Source of the DNA: Phoronis australis | Lineage: Eukaryota > Phoronida > Phoronidae | DNA length: 64,000 bases | Reading direction: 5' to 3' | NCBI GenBank assembly: GCA_002633005.1 | Contig: NMRA01000642.1 | Span: 25,874 to 89,873, forward strand | Shown here: positions 28,901 through 37,062 of the stretch, piece after piece | Position numbering within the stretch: position 1 is the first letter of the stretch | Layout: every line of letters starts with the position of its first letter | Position numbers and translations under genes: made by a program | Notes under the pieces: model-generated | Databases searched by the model: none | What the model saw: the letters and a program-made list of their open reading frames with translations, nothing else | What the model was told of the DNA's origin: nothing

Positions 28901-29138
28901 GTTAGAATTTCCAAACTTAGCCGCGAAGTTAATGAGGATGATCTGTTCCGTTGATTTCAGTAATTCAGGTCTGAGGTCATGTGCACAACTCTTTACTGTT
29001 TTCCAAATCTAAAACCGTTTTGTAACTTTCCAGACGTCTTACATAAAGATCACACCGCCCCACCACGGGAAAAACAGTGAACACGGAAGGGTCGAGTTAA
29101 ACTACGCGTCTCAACTCAGACAGACGTTTATTTCATAA
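1..29138 (+). CDS. Trifunctional fusion: GMC oxidoreductase + alpha/beta-hydrolase + metallophosphoesterase (5' end off window)
   Basis: I chained 26 exons with GT/AG borders: <1-513, 1002-1162, 1362-1513, 2561-2763, 3561-3722, 3892-4072, 4784-4954, 5382-5609, 5931-6143, 7974-8160, 8650-8765, 9073-9210, 10026-10141, 10890-11018, 11823-11937, 19547-19721, 20259-20430, 21644-21863, 22235-22457, 23010-23263, 24790-25002, 25632-25727, 26291-26476, 27317-27432, 28384-28572, 29034-29138. Their lengths sum to 4,734 bases, exactly divisible by three, and every junction phase matches, ending in TAA. This gives 1,577 visible residues. The N-terminal FAD-binding Rossmann segment must lie upstream of the window. 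The module order suggests a lipid- or sterol-processing enzyme, but no substrate can be read from sequence. A second copy of exons 12-15 lies at 16155-18985 and was left out of this chain. Splicing automatically predicted as two or three genes would be an alternative; unbroken phases across module borders argue for one. Confidence 0.85.
514..3560 (+). other. Introns 1-4 of the fusion gene
   Basis: Introns at 514-1001, 1163-1361, 1514-2560 and 2764-3560. I see no second gene. The open frame at 1839-2180 on the minus strand has no recognisable domain. TACATGTAC palindromes occur near 1985. A pyrimidine-rich AG at about 2985 is followed by a short open stretch, but adding it is not needed for the frame. 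Confidence 0.6.
4328..4732. mobile_element. MITE with CAGGGCYGTC-type inverted ends (in intron 6)
   Basis: The left end, CAGGGCCGTCCCGGATAACA, and the reverse complement of the right end, beginning AGGGCTGTCTCGGATTACA, pair over about 35 bp. The element spans 405 bp and has no transposase. A CAGGG start suggests a hAT-like origin, but I could not find an 8-bp target duplication. A related right end (GAGACGGCCCTG) stands alone at about 51040-51093. The 162-residue open frame on the minus strand at 4285-4773 is a by-product of this element. Confidence 0.65.
5058..5195 (+). mobile_element. tRNA-derived SINE-like sequence (intron 7)
   Basis: The text at 5059-5120 reads like a decayed tRNA head: TGGCCTAGTCGGATA resembles an A box, and GTGTTCGAGTCCCACTG about 40 bases later matches the B-box consensus GGTTCRANTCC. 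An AT-rich tail (CAATAAATC) follows near 5185. Stems do not fold cleanly, so this is not a functional tRNA. The exact ends are uncertain. Confidence 0.45.
5382..8160 (+). CDS. Linker module between oxidoreductase and hydrolase, exons 8-10
   Basis: Three exons (5382-5609, 5931-6143, 7974-8160) encode about 210 residues, roughly positions 515-724. No catalytic motif is visible. The segment includes KTPGFRIEETMKGSF, a predicted beta-rich stretch YRLQLLPPGNKNQYFFYGEK, and FEVGYADTTTLVCCIYKG. From memory, similar text (a DTTTL block followed by a short helical segment) occurs between GMC and alpha/beta-hydrolase modules in long bacterial fusion proteins; I could not check this. The exon 9 donor at 6143/6144 was chosen because it gives the phase needed by exon 10. 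An open frame continues past it to 6262, so retention of intron 9 would add an unrelated tail and a stop. Confidence 0.75.
6503..6676. mobile_element. 174-bp MITE, copy 1 (intron 9)
   Basis: This is the same length and family as the copy at 22029-22202. The shared core includes AGGATTTTGAGT, TTAACTGACCA, ATTCTTGACACACCT and GTTTCCAAGCC. The right end is GCGATAGGTCAA. The left end, ATGACTAATCGC, is a decayed version of TTGACCTATCGC. Intron 9 (6144-7973) otherwise shows nothing recognisable. Confidence 0.7.
8650..21863 (+). CDS. Alpha/beta-hydrolase module with apparent Cys nucleophile, exons 11-18
   Basis: Exons 8650-8765, 9073-9210, 10026-10141, 10890-11018, 11823-11937, 19547-19721, 20259-20430 and 21644-21863 encode about residues 725-1117. 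Exon 12 has PVLLLHGHGTYS, the strand plus oxyanion HG (His773-Gly774), followed by YDVWCLDWR. Exon 14 starts ILCHCLGAPAF: the nucleophile-elbow position, usually GxSxG, reads H-C-L-G with Cys852. Exon 17 has a candidate acid in MSELNGVY. Exon 18 has GYGHLDPLIGKNA, with catalytic His1071. The fold normally hydrolyses esters or acyl links. Exon 16 is started at 19547 on the stronger polypyrimidine acceptor; 19571 is also in frame and would drop eight residues. Exons 12-15 exist twice, so including both copies would add 166 residues in frame. Confidence 0.82.
8784..12388. repeat. Large duplicated block, copy 1 (D1)
   Basis: From ATTGAACTGCTTTTGATG at 8784 the sequence is nearly identical, introns included, to 15858-19459. 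Differences are scattered single bases plus small indels, with a larger one near the poly-G tract (about 11280 versus 18340). Similarity stops exactly at the N at 12389. The block contains exons 12-15. Intronic open frames such as 9719-10267 (182 codons) are exon 13 read through flanking intron and are not separate genes. Confidence 0.9.
9472..9716. repeat. ~120-bp tandem duplication inside intron 12
   Basis: Two adjacent copies start with GATAACCATGCGACGTGC (9472 and about 9593), and each ends near ACATTGGTGTAGAA. The same pair is present in the second large block at about 16557-16807, so the tandem repeat predates the large duplication. Confidence 0.8.
12389..15857. other. Unique 3.5-kb segment between the two blocks
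   Basis: AT-rich sequence beginning with an N at 12389 and ending where copy 2 starts. I see no exon, RNA gene, LTR or clear terminal inverted repeat. No exon 11 counterpart is present upstream of copy 2. If the two blocks are alleles, this segment would be at least part of an insertion in the second haplotype just ahead of the block. Confidence 0.6.
15858..19459. repeat. Large duplicated block, copy 2 (D2)
   Basis: Counterpart of 8784-12388. It begins abruptly after GAATAGCCCC with ATTGAACTGC and ends where similarity with copy 1 fades near 19459, after which sequence runs on continuously to exon 16 at 19547. It contains a single N at 18349 inside a poly-G tract. Carrying exon 16 downstream but not exon 11 upstream, it is the mirror image of copy 1. 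Confidence 0.9.
16155..18985 (+). CDS. Second copy of hydrolase exons 12-15
   Basis: Exons at 16155-16292, 17117-17232, 17980-18108 and 18871-18985 repeat those at 9073-9210, 10026-10141, 10890-11018 and 11823-11937, with the same lengths (138, 116, 129 and 115 bp) and intact splice sites. The coding differences I noticed are silent: a third-base change in the RKPF codon, TTA/TTG in the VANLQ block and GTG/GTT in FLVKR. The block both begins and ends in phase 1, so using either copy or both keeps the reading frame. If both were used, the protein would carry two nucleophile elbows and two oxyanion strands but only one catalytic His exon, which looks structurally unlikely. This is either a mutually exclusive cassette or an assembly duplicate. 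Confidence 0.8.
19722..21643 (+). other. Introns 16-17 of the fusion gene
   Basis: Introns 19722-20258 and 20431-21643 flank exon 17 (20259-20430). The exon 17 acceptor is read as CAGAG|G at 20258 because only that phase joins exon 16. Apart from the dispersed repeat at about 21330-21600 I see nothing else. Confidence 0.55.
21330..21600. repeat. Dispersed repeat, copy 1
   Basis: Shares about 220 bp of diverged similarity with 54250-54515, including CTACGCTTTTAGCGAATTAC, ATGAGTTTTTAG and GTGATTCCT-like blocks in the same order. It is non-coding and of unknown family. Confidence 0.6.
22029..22202. mobile_element. 174-bp MITE, copy 2 (intron 18)
   Basis: The left terminus TTGACCTATCGC and the right terminus GCAATAGGTCAA are inverted repeats with one mismatch. 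The core matches copy 1 at 6503-6676. There is no coding capacity. Both copies sit in introns of the same gene. Confidence 0.75.
22235..22457 (+). CDS. Acidic linker between hydrolase and phosphoesterase, exon 19
   Basis: This exon encodes about 74 residues (1118-1191) joining hydrolase exon 18 to the phosphoesterase start in exon 20. It is rich in Asp and Glu (for example VRVDDQTKSDIDVDSSEL) and has no motif I recognise. It ends LLDNEIPNEKVVVWKKRLHY. Both borders are good: a TTACAG acceptor at 22234 and a GTAGGT donor at 22458, with phases matching the neighbouring exons. Its acidic, low-hydrophobicity character fits a flexible tether. It is the boundary at which a gene predictor would most plausibly split the locus in two. 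Confidence 0.7.
23010..29138 (+). CDS. Calcineurin-like metallophosphoesterase module, exons 20-26
   Basis: Exons 23010-23263, 24790-25002, 25632-25727, 26291-26476, 27317-27432, 28384-28572 and 29034-29138 encode residues 1192-1577 and the stop. The metal-binding blocks appear in family order: ISDIHIG (Asp1224, His1226), LLGDIIEMW (Asp1261), ILGNHDHKL (Asn1316, His1317, Asp1318) and EHGHDW (His1358, His1360). The last block, normally GHTH, reads VVMGHIET, so the final metal-binding His is replaced by Glu1515. GYYVARVAATAK in exon 23 resembles bacterial metallophosphoesterases of the UDP-diacylglucosamine-hydrolase type, from memory. The end, GKLIYANGGAWHDGADK then TSYIKI, is typical of the family C-terminus. 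The role is probably cleavage of a phosphoester; the substrate is unknown. Confidence 0.85.
24134..24307 (+). CDS. Candidate small secreted-type ORF in intron 20
   Basis: An ATG in good context (ATCATGG) opens 57 codons. The start is signal-peptide-like, with a hydrophobic core LIHAIVLFLSLPFLG followed by a polar, acidic tail ending TENDEK. The codon after DEK overlaps a possible donor (AAG|GTATT, phase 0), so this could be a first coding exon of a nested or alternative transcript. It cannot splice in frame into the next fusion-gene exon, which needs phase 1. I see no homology. It may be chance; intron 20 (23264-24789) holds nothing else I recognise. Confidence 0.3.
   Translation: MASSTYLIHAIVLFLSLPFLGESPLHWKDKNGHSVIESHVVESTTSTATENDEKVLK
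25003..29033 (+). other. Introns 21-25 of the fusion gene
   Basis: Introns 25003-25631, 25728-26290, 26477-27316, 27433-28383 and 28573-29033. None contains a recognisable gene, RNA or intact transposon. Confidence 0.55.
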
Positions 29139-30343
29139 GTTTGCACACGTACATGTACGTGCGTGATTTTCTTTTCATCACAAATGTGCCCATTTTATTA
29201 TACATACTCAGATTGAGAGCTTCGGTTTCAATAGACAGTTTTCAGTTTGTCAATGGCGTAATGTTCGTGTATGGAATACACATGAAGTTATAAGATATGA
29301 TTGTATGGAAAAGGTGCGTTATGATACATGTTTTTAATGTTACACGTATCTTTGATTACCTGTCAGGAATTGAATCGCAATGTCTCAGTCATACATGTGT
29401 CTTTCCACCCCTCCGACGATCTTTAACCCCACTCAGCTCTTTTGTTCCTTTCACATTTGCTAACAGTGAGTTCTGTCCTTACATTACTGCCTCTGGGCAT
29501 GCGTGAAGGCTCTTCTCTTTCTTTTAAACGTTTTAATTGTCTTCTGAAGAATTACTTTCGTTGTGAACCACCAGTGTAACAAACCTTATATAAGCATGTC
29601 GGGTGCAAGATCAGGTGCCCGTTCCATGGAAACTGACTTAACTAAGACAAATCTTAAGTTTCAACCAATTTTAACGTATTAAAATTTAAATCTTCTCGAG
29701 TCCGTTTCAAGAAAGAGATTTTAAGTTTGGCTTACGTTTTTCATTGAGTTATAAATTTAGTTTTGACTAACTAAGCGGATGTGGAAATTTTAAAGTTTGG
29801 AAGTTGAGATCAACCGTAGACTTTAGTCAAAATGAACTCAAGCCAGTTTCTTGGAACGGGCCCCTGGTTTCTCTTGAAATGTTTAAAGAATAATGTGCAA
29901 GTAGCTTCGATACACTAAACACCGGATTGGATGTACATGTACTAAACTTTGTTATAAACAAGTTTCTGTTTGCTTATACTCGCGCACACCTGCTGGTAGT
30001 TTGTGGAAAGTTAGCTGGCAGGCTGCTCCGTTGTCTTCTGGCTGCGTACAGTGTAGATGAAGATATGGCCACAGGATCATGGCCTCATCAAGTTCTGTGA
30101 AACATCGTGGAGGGCTAGGCCTCTGGGGGTAGTTTCATGAAACGTTTTCTGTCTTAACGTAGACCGAAATTGCACTGTTATAAGACCAAACTGTTTCGTG
30201 GAGTTTCTTAAGACCAATGTTAAGATTGAAATAGGTCTTAAGCTCAGGCAAGCTGGCCTGCTACGGAGCTGAACAATGGCTTTTGGTTTAAATGAGATGA
30301 CCAGGCTTTAGGACTTCTATCATTGTTCACTATTGAGGAATAA
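29139..30343. other. 3' flank of the fusion gene
   Basis: Follows the TAA at 29138. No canonical AATAAA is seen in the first several hundred bases. The stretch holds one MITE at 29612-29866. Another inverted-end fragment near 30122 (GTAGTTTCATGAAACG) has its partner at about 30935-30957 (TTTTCATGAAACGAGTCCC), which may mark a further non-autonomous element. Confidence 0.5.
29612..29866. mobile_element. MITE with CAGGKGCCCGTTCCA ends
   Basis: The left end, CAGGTGCCCGTTCCATGGAA, pairs with the reverse complement of the right end, which reads CAGGGGCCCGTTCCAAGAAA. It is about 255 bp, AT-rich inside, with no ORF. No matching target duplication could be confirmed. Confidence 0.7.
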
Positions 30344-31691
30344 ATACCGTTGATATTTTTCATAATCTTTTATCCCTAAGTATGGCTAATTAAAGATCTT
30401 CAGCTCTGGATTCGAGAACTGTCAATGGGTGTACATGAAGAGACAATTTTATCCCAAATGTATAGCAGCGGATGTAAGGGAGGGCCAAGGGGGTAATGGC
30501 CCCCTAAAATTCTCCCATATTCCATTTGGCACTTCAGGGTTGCAATCGAATGACGGGCAAAATCCTGGCTAATACTCTGCCCTGGCCCCCCTAACTCAAA
30601 ATCCTGGATCCGGCCCTGAGTGTATAAATCTCCATTTAGAGTTTCAAAACCAAGAATATTCTTGAGACCGCATGTAACACACCACTTCGTTTTTCTAGTT
30701 TTGTGAATTCACGGCAGGTCGCAAAAACGTAGTTTGTACTCTCACCTATGTCAAAGCCTACTTTTAACTAAGACAATAATCAAAATTACTGTCTAAGTTA
30801 AGACCGAAGACCAAAATCCGACTTCGTTTTCATGAAGCGGTATATTCCGAATTCTCGTCTTGGGCAGAAATTAAGAAGGATTTTGACATTTTGGTTTTAA
30901 CCTAGAGTTTCTTGATCTTATTTCTCAACTAAGTTTTCATGAAACGAGTCCCTGTGTATAACACGTCTTGGTTATTTAGAAAAGTGTGTGGCCTTCAGTC
31001 GTTTGTGGAAATAAATAAATTCGACACAATACATCTTCTTGTCTTGTTTATCTACACTAGGACTGCATGAAGTGGGCAATTCTCTTTCAAAATTGTAGTC
31101 GCACCGCCTATGCGGTCTTCCAACTTTGCCCGTGTGTTATGGCTTTGGTTACTTTACCTCCTTTATACAGTAGTTATCTAATGTCTATAATTGGGTATGT
31201 TAATAATCAATTAGTAACCGTCAACAATATTGACATAAAATGGACATTAATCAGCCTGCGAGTTGTTAAAGGGACTGTCTCGCAATTTTTTCAACTTGTA
31301 AGAGTTACATATATAAATTATTCCAGAAATAAATCATCTTGCATTGAACTGAAATAGAGTTTTGTGAACAAACACATCGTTTTTGGGTTTTGGATTGTCT
31401 TCGTTGCGTTATTAAAATTTCAAGGTGTGCCTAACTCGCAATATATTCAAACCTCTACACTTTAGTAAAAGAAAGTGGAAAACGGTTTACCCATCCACCA
31501 TTTTAATAAATCACTAACATGACATTGAACTTTTGAAAACATTGGCCACAAGACAACATGCGAGATTAGATGTGAAAACGAGGAACAACCTCTCTTGCCA
31601 TTCAACCACTCCCCGTGTCACTCACAAGGGGCGGATCCAGGATTTTGACTTGGGGGGGGGGGCAAGGCACAGGAATAACCAGAATTTCGCC
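30344..31691. repeat. 1.3-kb direct repeat, copy A (5' of LINE)
   Basis: Starts AAATACCGTTGATATTTTTC and ends AGAATTTCGCC, immediately before the N at 31692. It matches 37522-38836 throughout at roughly 95% by eye, with a few small indels. It is non-coding. It contains GGCGGATCCAGGATTTTGA near 31630 and an inverted partner near 30597, suggesting older MITE material inside. Confidence 0.88.
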
Positions 31692-31740
31692 NAGAATTCG
31701 AGAACATAGCCTGCAAAAATATCAGCCCTAAAGCCTAACC

Positions 31741-32802
31741 ATGGAAGCGAACACATTTATTCAAGGCATGAAATCTGCACTCCAGGACTCGGATATAAAG
31801 GGACTGTTCATAGAAATGTTTGAACATACTCTCAATGAGGCCTGTCTTCACCTAACCGAGGGGTTCAAAGATATGCTACAGAAACAACAGGACGAAACTG
31901 ACAGTCTGAATAGAAAGGTGAGCGAACTGGAGGAGCGTTTAGATGACAGCGAGCAATATCCCAAACGAAACTGCCTGATAATACACGGTGTAGAGGAAAA
32001 TAAGGGGGAGAACACTGTTGTGAATGTTGGTTTGTGTGGTCTCGTCTTTCGTGTTGTCATGTGTGTTCGTGTTCGTCCGAGGGTTTCCGTCAGTGGCCGG
32101 ATGTTGTAAGTTCTAGTTTTGTCACGTGACTGGGGAATCGAGAGCTCTCTCTTCGTGTGGCTCTGCTGCACGCAGGACGTCTGCGCTGGTCGTCATCTCA
32201 AGCGTGTATTCAAGCTTTCATACATGTATGAGTAGAGGTAAGCTGCACGAGATCCTGTGTATCAAGTCACAACATTTGGCGTAGTTGGCAGGATACGAAC
32301 CTGCGCGGGGAAACCCCAATGGATTTCCAATCCATTGCCTTAACCGCTCGGCCACAACACTGATGAGCTAGTCTTAAACATAGCCAAGAAGTTGGAAGTT
32401 GACCGCACCCACAGGCTGGGTGCTTTTAACAGAGATGCCAGGGGTAAACCTAGGCCTATCATCGCTAAGTTTACTAGTTATCGTAAGCGAACAGAATTTC
32501 TGAAGAAAAGATCGACACTTGCGGTTAAACAGATGGATCAAGGGCGTGCCTCGGTGCGAAAAATATATATCAACGAAAATCTCACAAAGAGGAAAGCTGC
32601 TATTTTTGCAGAGTGTCGCAGATTAGTGAAACAGGGACACATCAAGTCGGCATACGTGAGAGATGGGAAGATCTTCATCAAGAAGATGAATGATTTTCAT
32701 CAAGAAATGATGCGAATGGAACAAGTAAACGAGTTTGTGGAAGGACTTTGGAAGAGTCGGCGCCAGACGCCCACGCCTGAACGGGTGTTGAACTGTGAGT
32801 AA
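31741..32802 (+). pseudogene. LINE ORF1 (coiled-coil, L1 ORF1-like), interrupted by SINE
   Basis: The first part, 31741-32010, encodes MEANTFIQGMKSALQ onward with a heptad-like coiled coil (KQQDETDSLNRKVSELEERL) and ends at GVEENKGENT. The second part resumes at 32363 with DELVLNIAKKLEVEVDRTHR and continues as an L1 ORF1-type RNA-binding domain (DRTHRLG, PRPIIAKF, RKRTEFLKK) to a stop at 32802. The insert between them is a SINE with a 7-bp target duplication. The reading frames on either side fit together if the insert is discounted, so ORF1 was probably intact until that insertion. The normal role is to bind LINE RNA in a ribonucleoprotein particle. Confidence 0.8.
32018..32355 (-). mobile_element. 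tRNA-Ser-derived SINE inserted in LINE ORF1
   Basis: On the minus strand the element begins with a tRNA-Ser-like head at 32355-32280: A box TGGCCGAGCGGTTAAGG, anticodon-loop text TTGGAAA (GGA), and B box GCAGGTTCGTATCCTGC. About 260 bp of unrelated body follows. AACACTG flanks both sides (32011-32017 and 32356-32362) as a target duplication. The 5' acceptor strand lacks its first bases and does not pair with the 3' strand, so this is a SINE head and not a working tRNA gene. The tail region near 32018-32040 is rich in CA/AC on the minus strand. Confidence 0.85.
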
Positions 32803-33600
32803 AAGGACGGCATATAGTTACTTAATATACATGTAGCTAGTTGTGCGGAACTGAGTTAATATTTTAAGCGGCGTTTAAATGTTTTGCATTAAATGCTTTT
32901 GCGTAGACTGATATCAGTGTTATCTCGTGATATGATACTAGTACTTTTACATGTATTTCATGTTAATCTGGTGTTTCAGTTTCTCTTTTCAGCTATCTGC
33001 GTATTTAATTGCTTTTTTAAGTTTTAGTTCCTATTTGAATCTTTTCCTAGGCTAGTTATCTCTTGTAATTACGAGCTTTAAACTTTTTTTTTCTTTGTGC
33101 CAATGCTGAACATCTGGTAGTAACTAAATCATGGTTGTAACCAATGGCTTGTGCTCTAATGCAGTGTTTTCATTCGGAGCGCTTCAATTGTTCTTCCTTT
33201 GAATTTCCATTCCATGGGGTATACCTTTATAACTACAGTAACTAGTCAAATACCCAGGGCTTTAGCATGCATAGGATGACTGTCGATGCGGGCTGCCTTC
33301 TCAGATTCAGGGCTCCTGCTGTCTGCGGTATATGTTGTGGGTGCTGCTACAGCTCACTCATTTAGTGATTGGTTTCCTTCTTTGTCTTGATAGCTGTTTG
33401 TCCATTGTGTGTCTTCTCTTATACAAGTTTTTATGTTCAAGGCTGTGCAAATATTCACTGGTAGCATGTGCAGAAAATTTAATTAATCCAATTGAATACG
33501 TTAAATGTTTAATGTCACTGAGAGCAGTACTTGAATTTAGTCGTAGTCCACGAATTAAATTTCAACAAGAAAGGAAATTAAAATACTTTTTTTAAACTGT

Positions 33601-34658
33601 CAGGGACTTGGAGATTCCGAGAAAAGACTTGATGTTCTAAAGTACCTTAAAGATAAGTCACACAATATTTATTGTCTTCAAGATACACATTTTGTGAAGG
33701 CTTTGGAGGATCAAGTCCAATTACAGTGGGGATTTTCCTGCTATTTCAGTTCATTCAAGAGCAATGCAAGAGGAGTTGCAATAATGCTGAGTAATAATTT
33801 TGAACATCAAATACACGCTTGGAGAAGCGACAAAAGTGGGAATTATATATTACTTGATATAACAATGGAGGGAGAGAGAACTACGCTTGTAAACTTGTAT
33901 GGACCAAACGAGGATAAACCTGACTTTTTTCGAACCTTTTTAATGAAATTGAAGAGTTGGGTAATGAAAAAATTATTACATGTGGGGATTTCAATCTTGC
34001 TTTAGACCAGTATAAAGACACGCGATACTATAAGCAACGCAATAATACAAATGCCAGTGAGAAATTAAAAGAACAAATGCAAATGTGGGACCTCGTAGAT
34101 CCATTTCGGGAATTCCACCAGAATTTAAACCGTTATACATGGAGACGCAAAAACCCTATAAAGCAGGCGAGACTGGACTTTTTCTTACTTTCAAAAAATT
34201 TACTTCACTGTGTGTGTAAAATTAACATAATAAACAATTACAGATCCGATCATTCAGGTGTCCTACTGAGTGTTAAATTAAAAGCAATTTTAAGAAGGAA
34301 AGGCCTTTGGAAATTTAACAATTCTTTGTTGGATGACTTGGAATATACTAAAAAGATTAAAGAAAAAATTACTGGGGTAAAACGTCAGTATGCTGTTCCA
34401 GTTTACAATTATCAAATGATCGATACAATTTCTAACAGTGAAGTTCAATTCGTAATTAATGACCAGTTGTTCTTAGACGTTCTGTTTATGGAAATCCGCA
34501 ACTACACCACTATAGACTACTCAATAAGAAAGAAGAAAAAACACATCAATTATGAACGTGTTTTAGAAGAAGCCATTAACAGGCTGGAAAGCAAAGACAA
34601 CATGACTGAAGGTGATCTAACAACTTTAGAAGAAAAAAGACCAATTTACAAGAATTAA
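33601..34658 (+). pseudogene. LINE ORF2 endonuclease region
   Basis: Two open stretches in different frames cover the apurinic-endonuclease-like domain. The first (to about 33960) has the family start NCQGLGDSEKRLDVLKYL, IYCLQDTHF and VNLYGPNEDKPDFF. The second (33957-34658) has ITCGDFNLALD, ARLDFFLLS and YRSDHSGVLLSV, which carry the catalytic Asn, Asp and Ser-Asp-His blocks. A frameshift near 33955 separates them. A further frameshift follows near 34640. The domain nicks target DNA in target-primed reverse transcription. Confidence 0.82.
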
Positions 34659-36115
34659 GAAGAAACACTTTGAAGGGCTATGTTGTCCGATCAAGAGCAA
34701 ACTGGATTGAAAGTGGAGAACGCCCGACCAAATATTTTTGCAACTTAGAATCAAGGAATTTTTTTAGTAAACTTATATATGCTATAGAAACAGAAGAAGG
34801 ATAAACTATTACGGATCAAAAGGAAATTTTATGCGAGAAATTTATAAAAATTATATTCTTCGAGGTCTGAGAGCGAAGAAATGTTGAATAATGTACTTAG
34901 ACATTGTCGGTTCCCGGTACTTTCGGAGTTGGAGGGAATCCAACTAGAAAATGAAATTAATATTGATGAATTATTTGAGGTATTAAACAATACAAAAAAT
35001 GAGAAAAGTCCAGGCTCTGATGGCTTTACGATGGAATTTTTGAAGTTCTTTTAGGAAGACATAAAACATTTTGTATTGCGGCACATTAAATGTAGTTTTG
35101 AAAAGGGACAAATGTCCACAACTCAACGGACTGGGATTATTACATGTATTCCAAAACCAGACAAGCCGAAACAGTTTCTGAAAAACTGGCGACCAATAAC
35201 TTTACTGAATAGTGTATACAAACTGGCTTCGGGATGCGTTGCAAACAGAATTAAAAAAGTCCTAGATAAACTGATTTCAAATACCCCAACTGGATTTATT
35301 AAAGGAAGATTCATGGCTGAGAACACAAGACTAATTTATGATATTATGAGGTATACAGACAAATACAACATTCCAGGACTACTTGTGTTGGTAGATTTTG
35401 AGAAGGCTTTTGATAGTGTTTCCTGGGACTTTATATTCAAAGTCCTGAATAATTTCAATTTCAAAGCCAATATCATTCGATATATAAGAACTTTTTATAA
35501 TAAACCAATTGCCCGTGTCATACAAAATGGATTTCTGTCAGACAACTTCATACTAGAACGCGGATGTCGACAAGGTGATCTTCTCTCTGTGTACTGAAAT
35601 TTTGTCCATATTGATTAAACATGATCCTGACGTGAAAGGTATTAAAATCGGCGACGAAGACTTCGTTATAACACAATACGCAGATGACAATTTTCACGTT
35701 AGACGGAACTCCAAGATCCCTGGCAGCACTTATGAATAACCTAGAGTTCTATGCAGGGATGTCGGGGCTGAAGATAAACTATTCTAAGATATAATTAGTG
35801 TGGATTGGAAGTAGAAAATTCTCTCAAGAAGTGTTTCACCGCACGCGTTGAAAACTAAAATGGGGTGACGTTGATTTTAAGCTTCTGGGTATTAATTTCA
35901 ACGTGAACTTGGATACCATGTCCAAAGATAACTTCGATGCAAAAATAATGGAAATGAAGAGTCTGGTTAATATATGGTCTCGTAGAAAGCTGACTATCTT
36001 TGGGAAGGTCACAGTATTAAAAACACTTGTGCTTCCAAAAATTTTACATCTGCTAATGCTGCTACCAAGTCCCAATGATACTACTTTTAGAGATATTGAA
36101 ACTTTGTTTTTTTAA
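34659..36115 (+). pseudogene. LINE ORF2 reverse transcriptase region
   Basis: Spans frames before, within and after 35076-35597. Visible blocks are SPGSDGFTMEF, GIITCIPKPDKPKQFLKNWR, ITLLNSVYKLASGCVANRI, PTGFIKGRFMAENTRLIYDI, LVLVDFEKAFDSVSWDF and RGCRQGDLLS. The catalytic box is readable as QYADDN near 35680 but lies beyond a frame break at about 35597. Thumb-like sequence continues (NLDTMSKDNFDAKIMEMKSL, TIFGKVTVLKTLVLPKILHL) to a stop near 36113. There are at least three stops or frameshifts, so it is not functional. Confidence 0.82.
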
Positions 36116-37062
36116 TTCATTTGGGACGGAAAACCTGATAAAATAAAAAGAGGAGTACTCATTAAATCCATAGAAGAGGGTGGATTGATGATGGTTGATG
36201 TCAAAAAATTTAATATGTCTTTAAAAATTTCATAGATTAGAAGATTCTTTTTAACAACATCCCCATGGACTTATTTGTTGCAAAAAGATATCGGGCTTAC
36301 TAAAGATGGAATGTTGAACTATGGAGACTATAGATTAACTAGATCGGATAATTGTAACTCTTTTTGGGCAGAATGCTTCCAGTATTGGAGCCTTTTAATT
36401 CACAAACAAACTATTTCAGGTCACGAAGATGCGGTGTCAATTAATGTGTGGGCCAACAGTTGTATAACGGTGGAATACAGCCCTTGTATTTATGAGTCAT
36501 TCGTTGAAAAAGCTATAATATTTGTGAACGATTTTTTAGACTGGAATGATAACTTCTACATCTTTGAAAGTTTCCAGACGATTCATCAGATTAATGTCAG
36601 CTTTCTCAAATATTATTCAATTGTCAGTGCAATAAAAAATATCTGAAAACGTTTTCCAAAAACTTAATACTAAAAAAGTTATGTGGACCACTTGTACCTT
36701 TTTCCCTAAAAAATATTATTTTGACGAAAAAGGGGTGTCGGGATTCTTACCGTATTCTGTGCAAAAATGACATAATACCATCGGCTCAAAAGAAATTCGA
36801 AGTATTGGGATTTTCCCTATCACAGATGTGGAACTTCTATTACAAACTTCCACATGAATGTACGAATAACACAAACTTAATTTTCTTTCAGTTCCGCTTA
36901 CTGCATAGAATTTTTCCTATTAACTACTTTTTAAATAAGATTAGATACGTGGACTCAAATGCTTGTACTTTTTGTAAATGCTTTCACGAAACTCTAGAAC
37001 ACTTATTCTTTGAATGTGAATATGTTACATGTAATTCTTTCTGGCACGGGGTACGTCTCTAG
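36116..37062 (+). pseudogene. LINE ORF2 C-terminal region with CCHC-type finger
   Basis: Starts with FIWDGKPDKIKRGVLIKSIEEGG, a block typical of L1-like C-termini, and is broken by a stop near 36234. Open stretches continue at 36275-36646 and 36721-37062. The last one ends with CTFCKCFHETLEHLFFECEYV, a Cys/His knuckle usual at the C-terminus of L1/Tx1 ORF2 proteins. From 37063 to 37521 there is only 3' UTR-like AT-rich sequence. Confidence 0.78.

Noticed and set aside
32280-32355. Functional tRNA-Ser gene on the minus strand
   Set aside because: The 5' acceptor strand does not pair with the 3' strand, and the sequence is the head of a SINE bounded by a target duplication.
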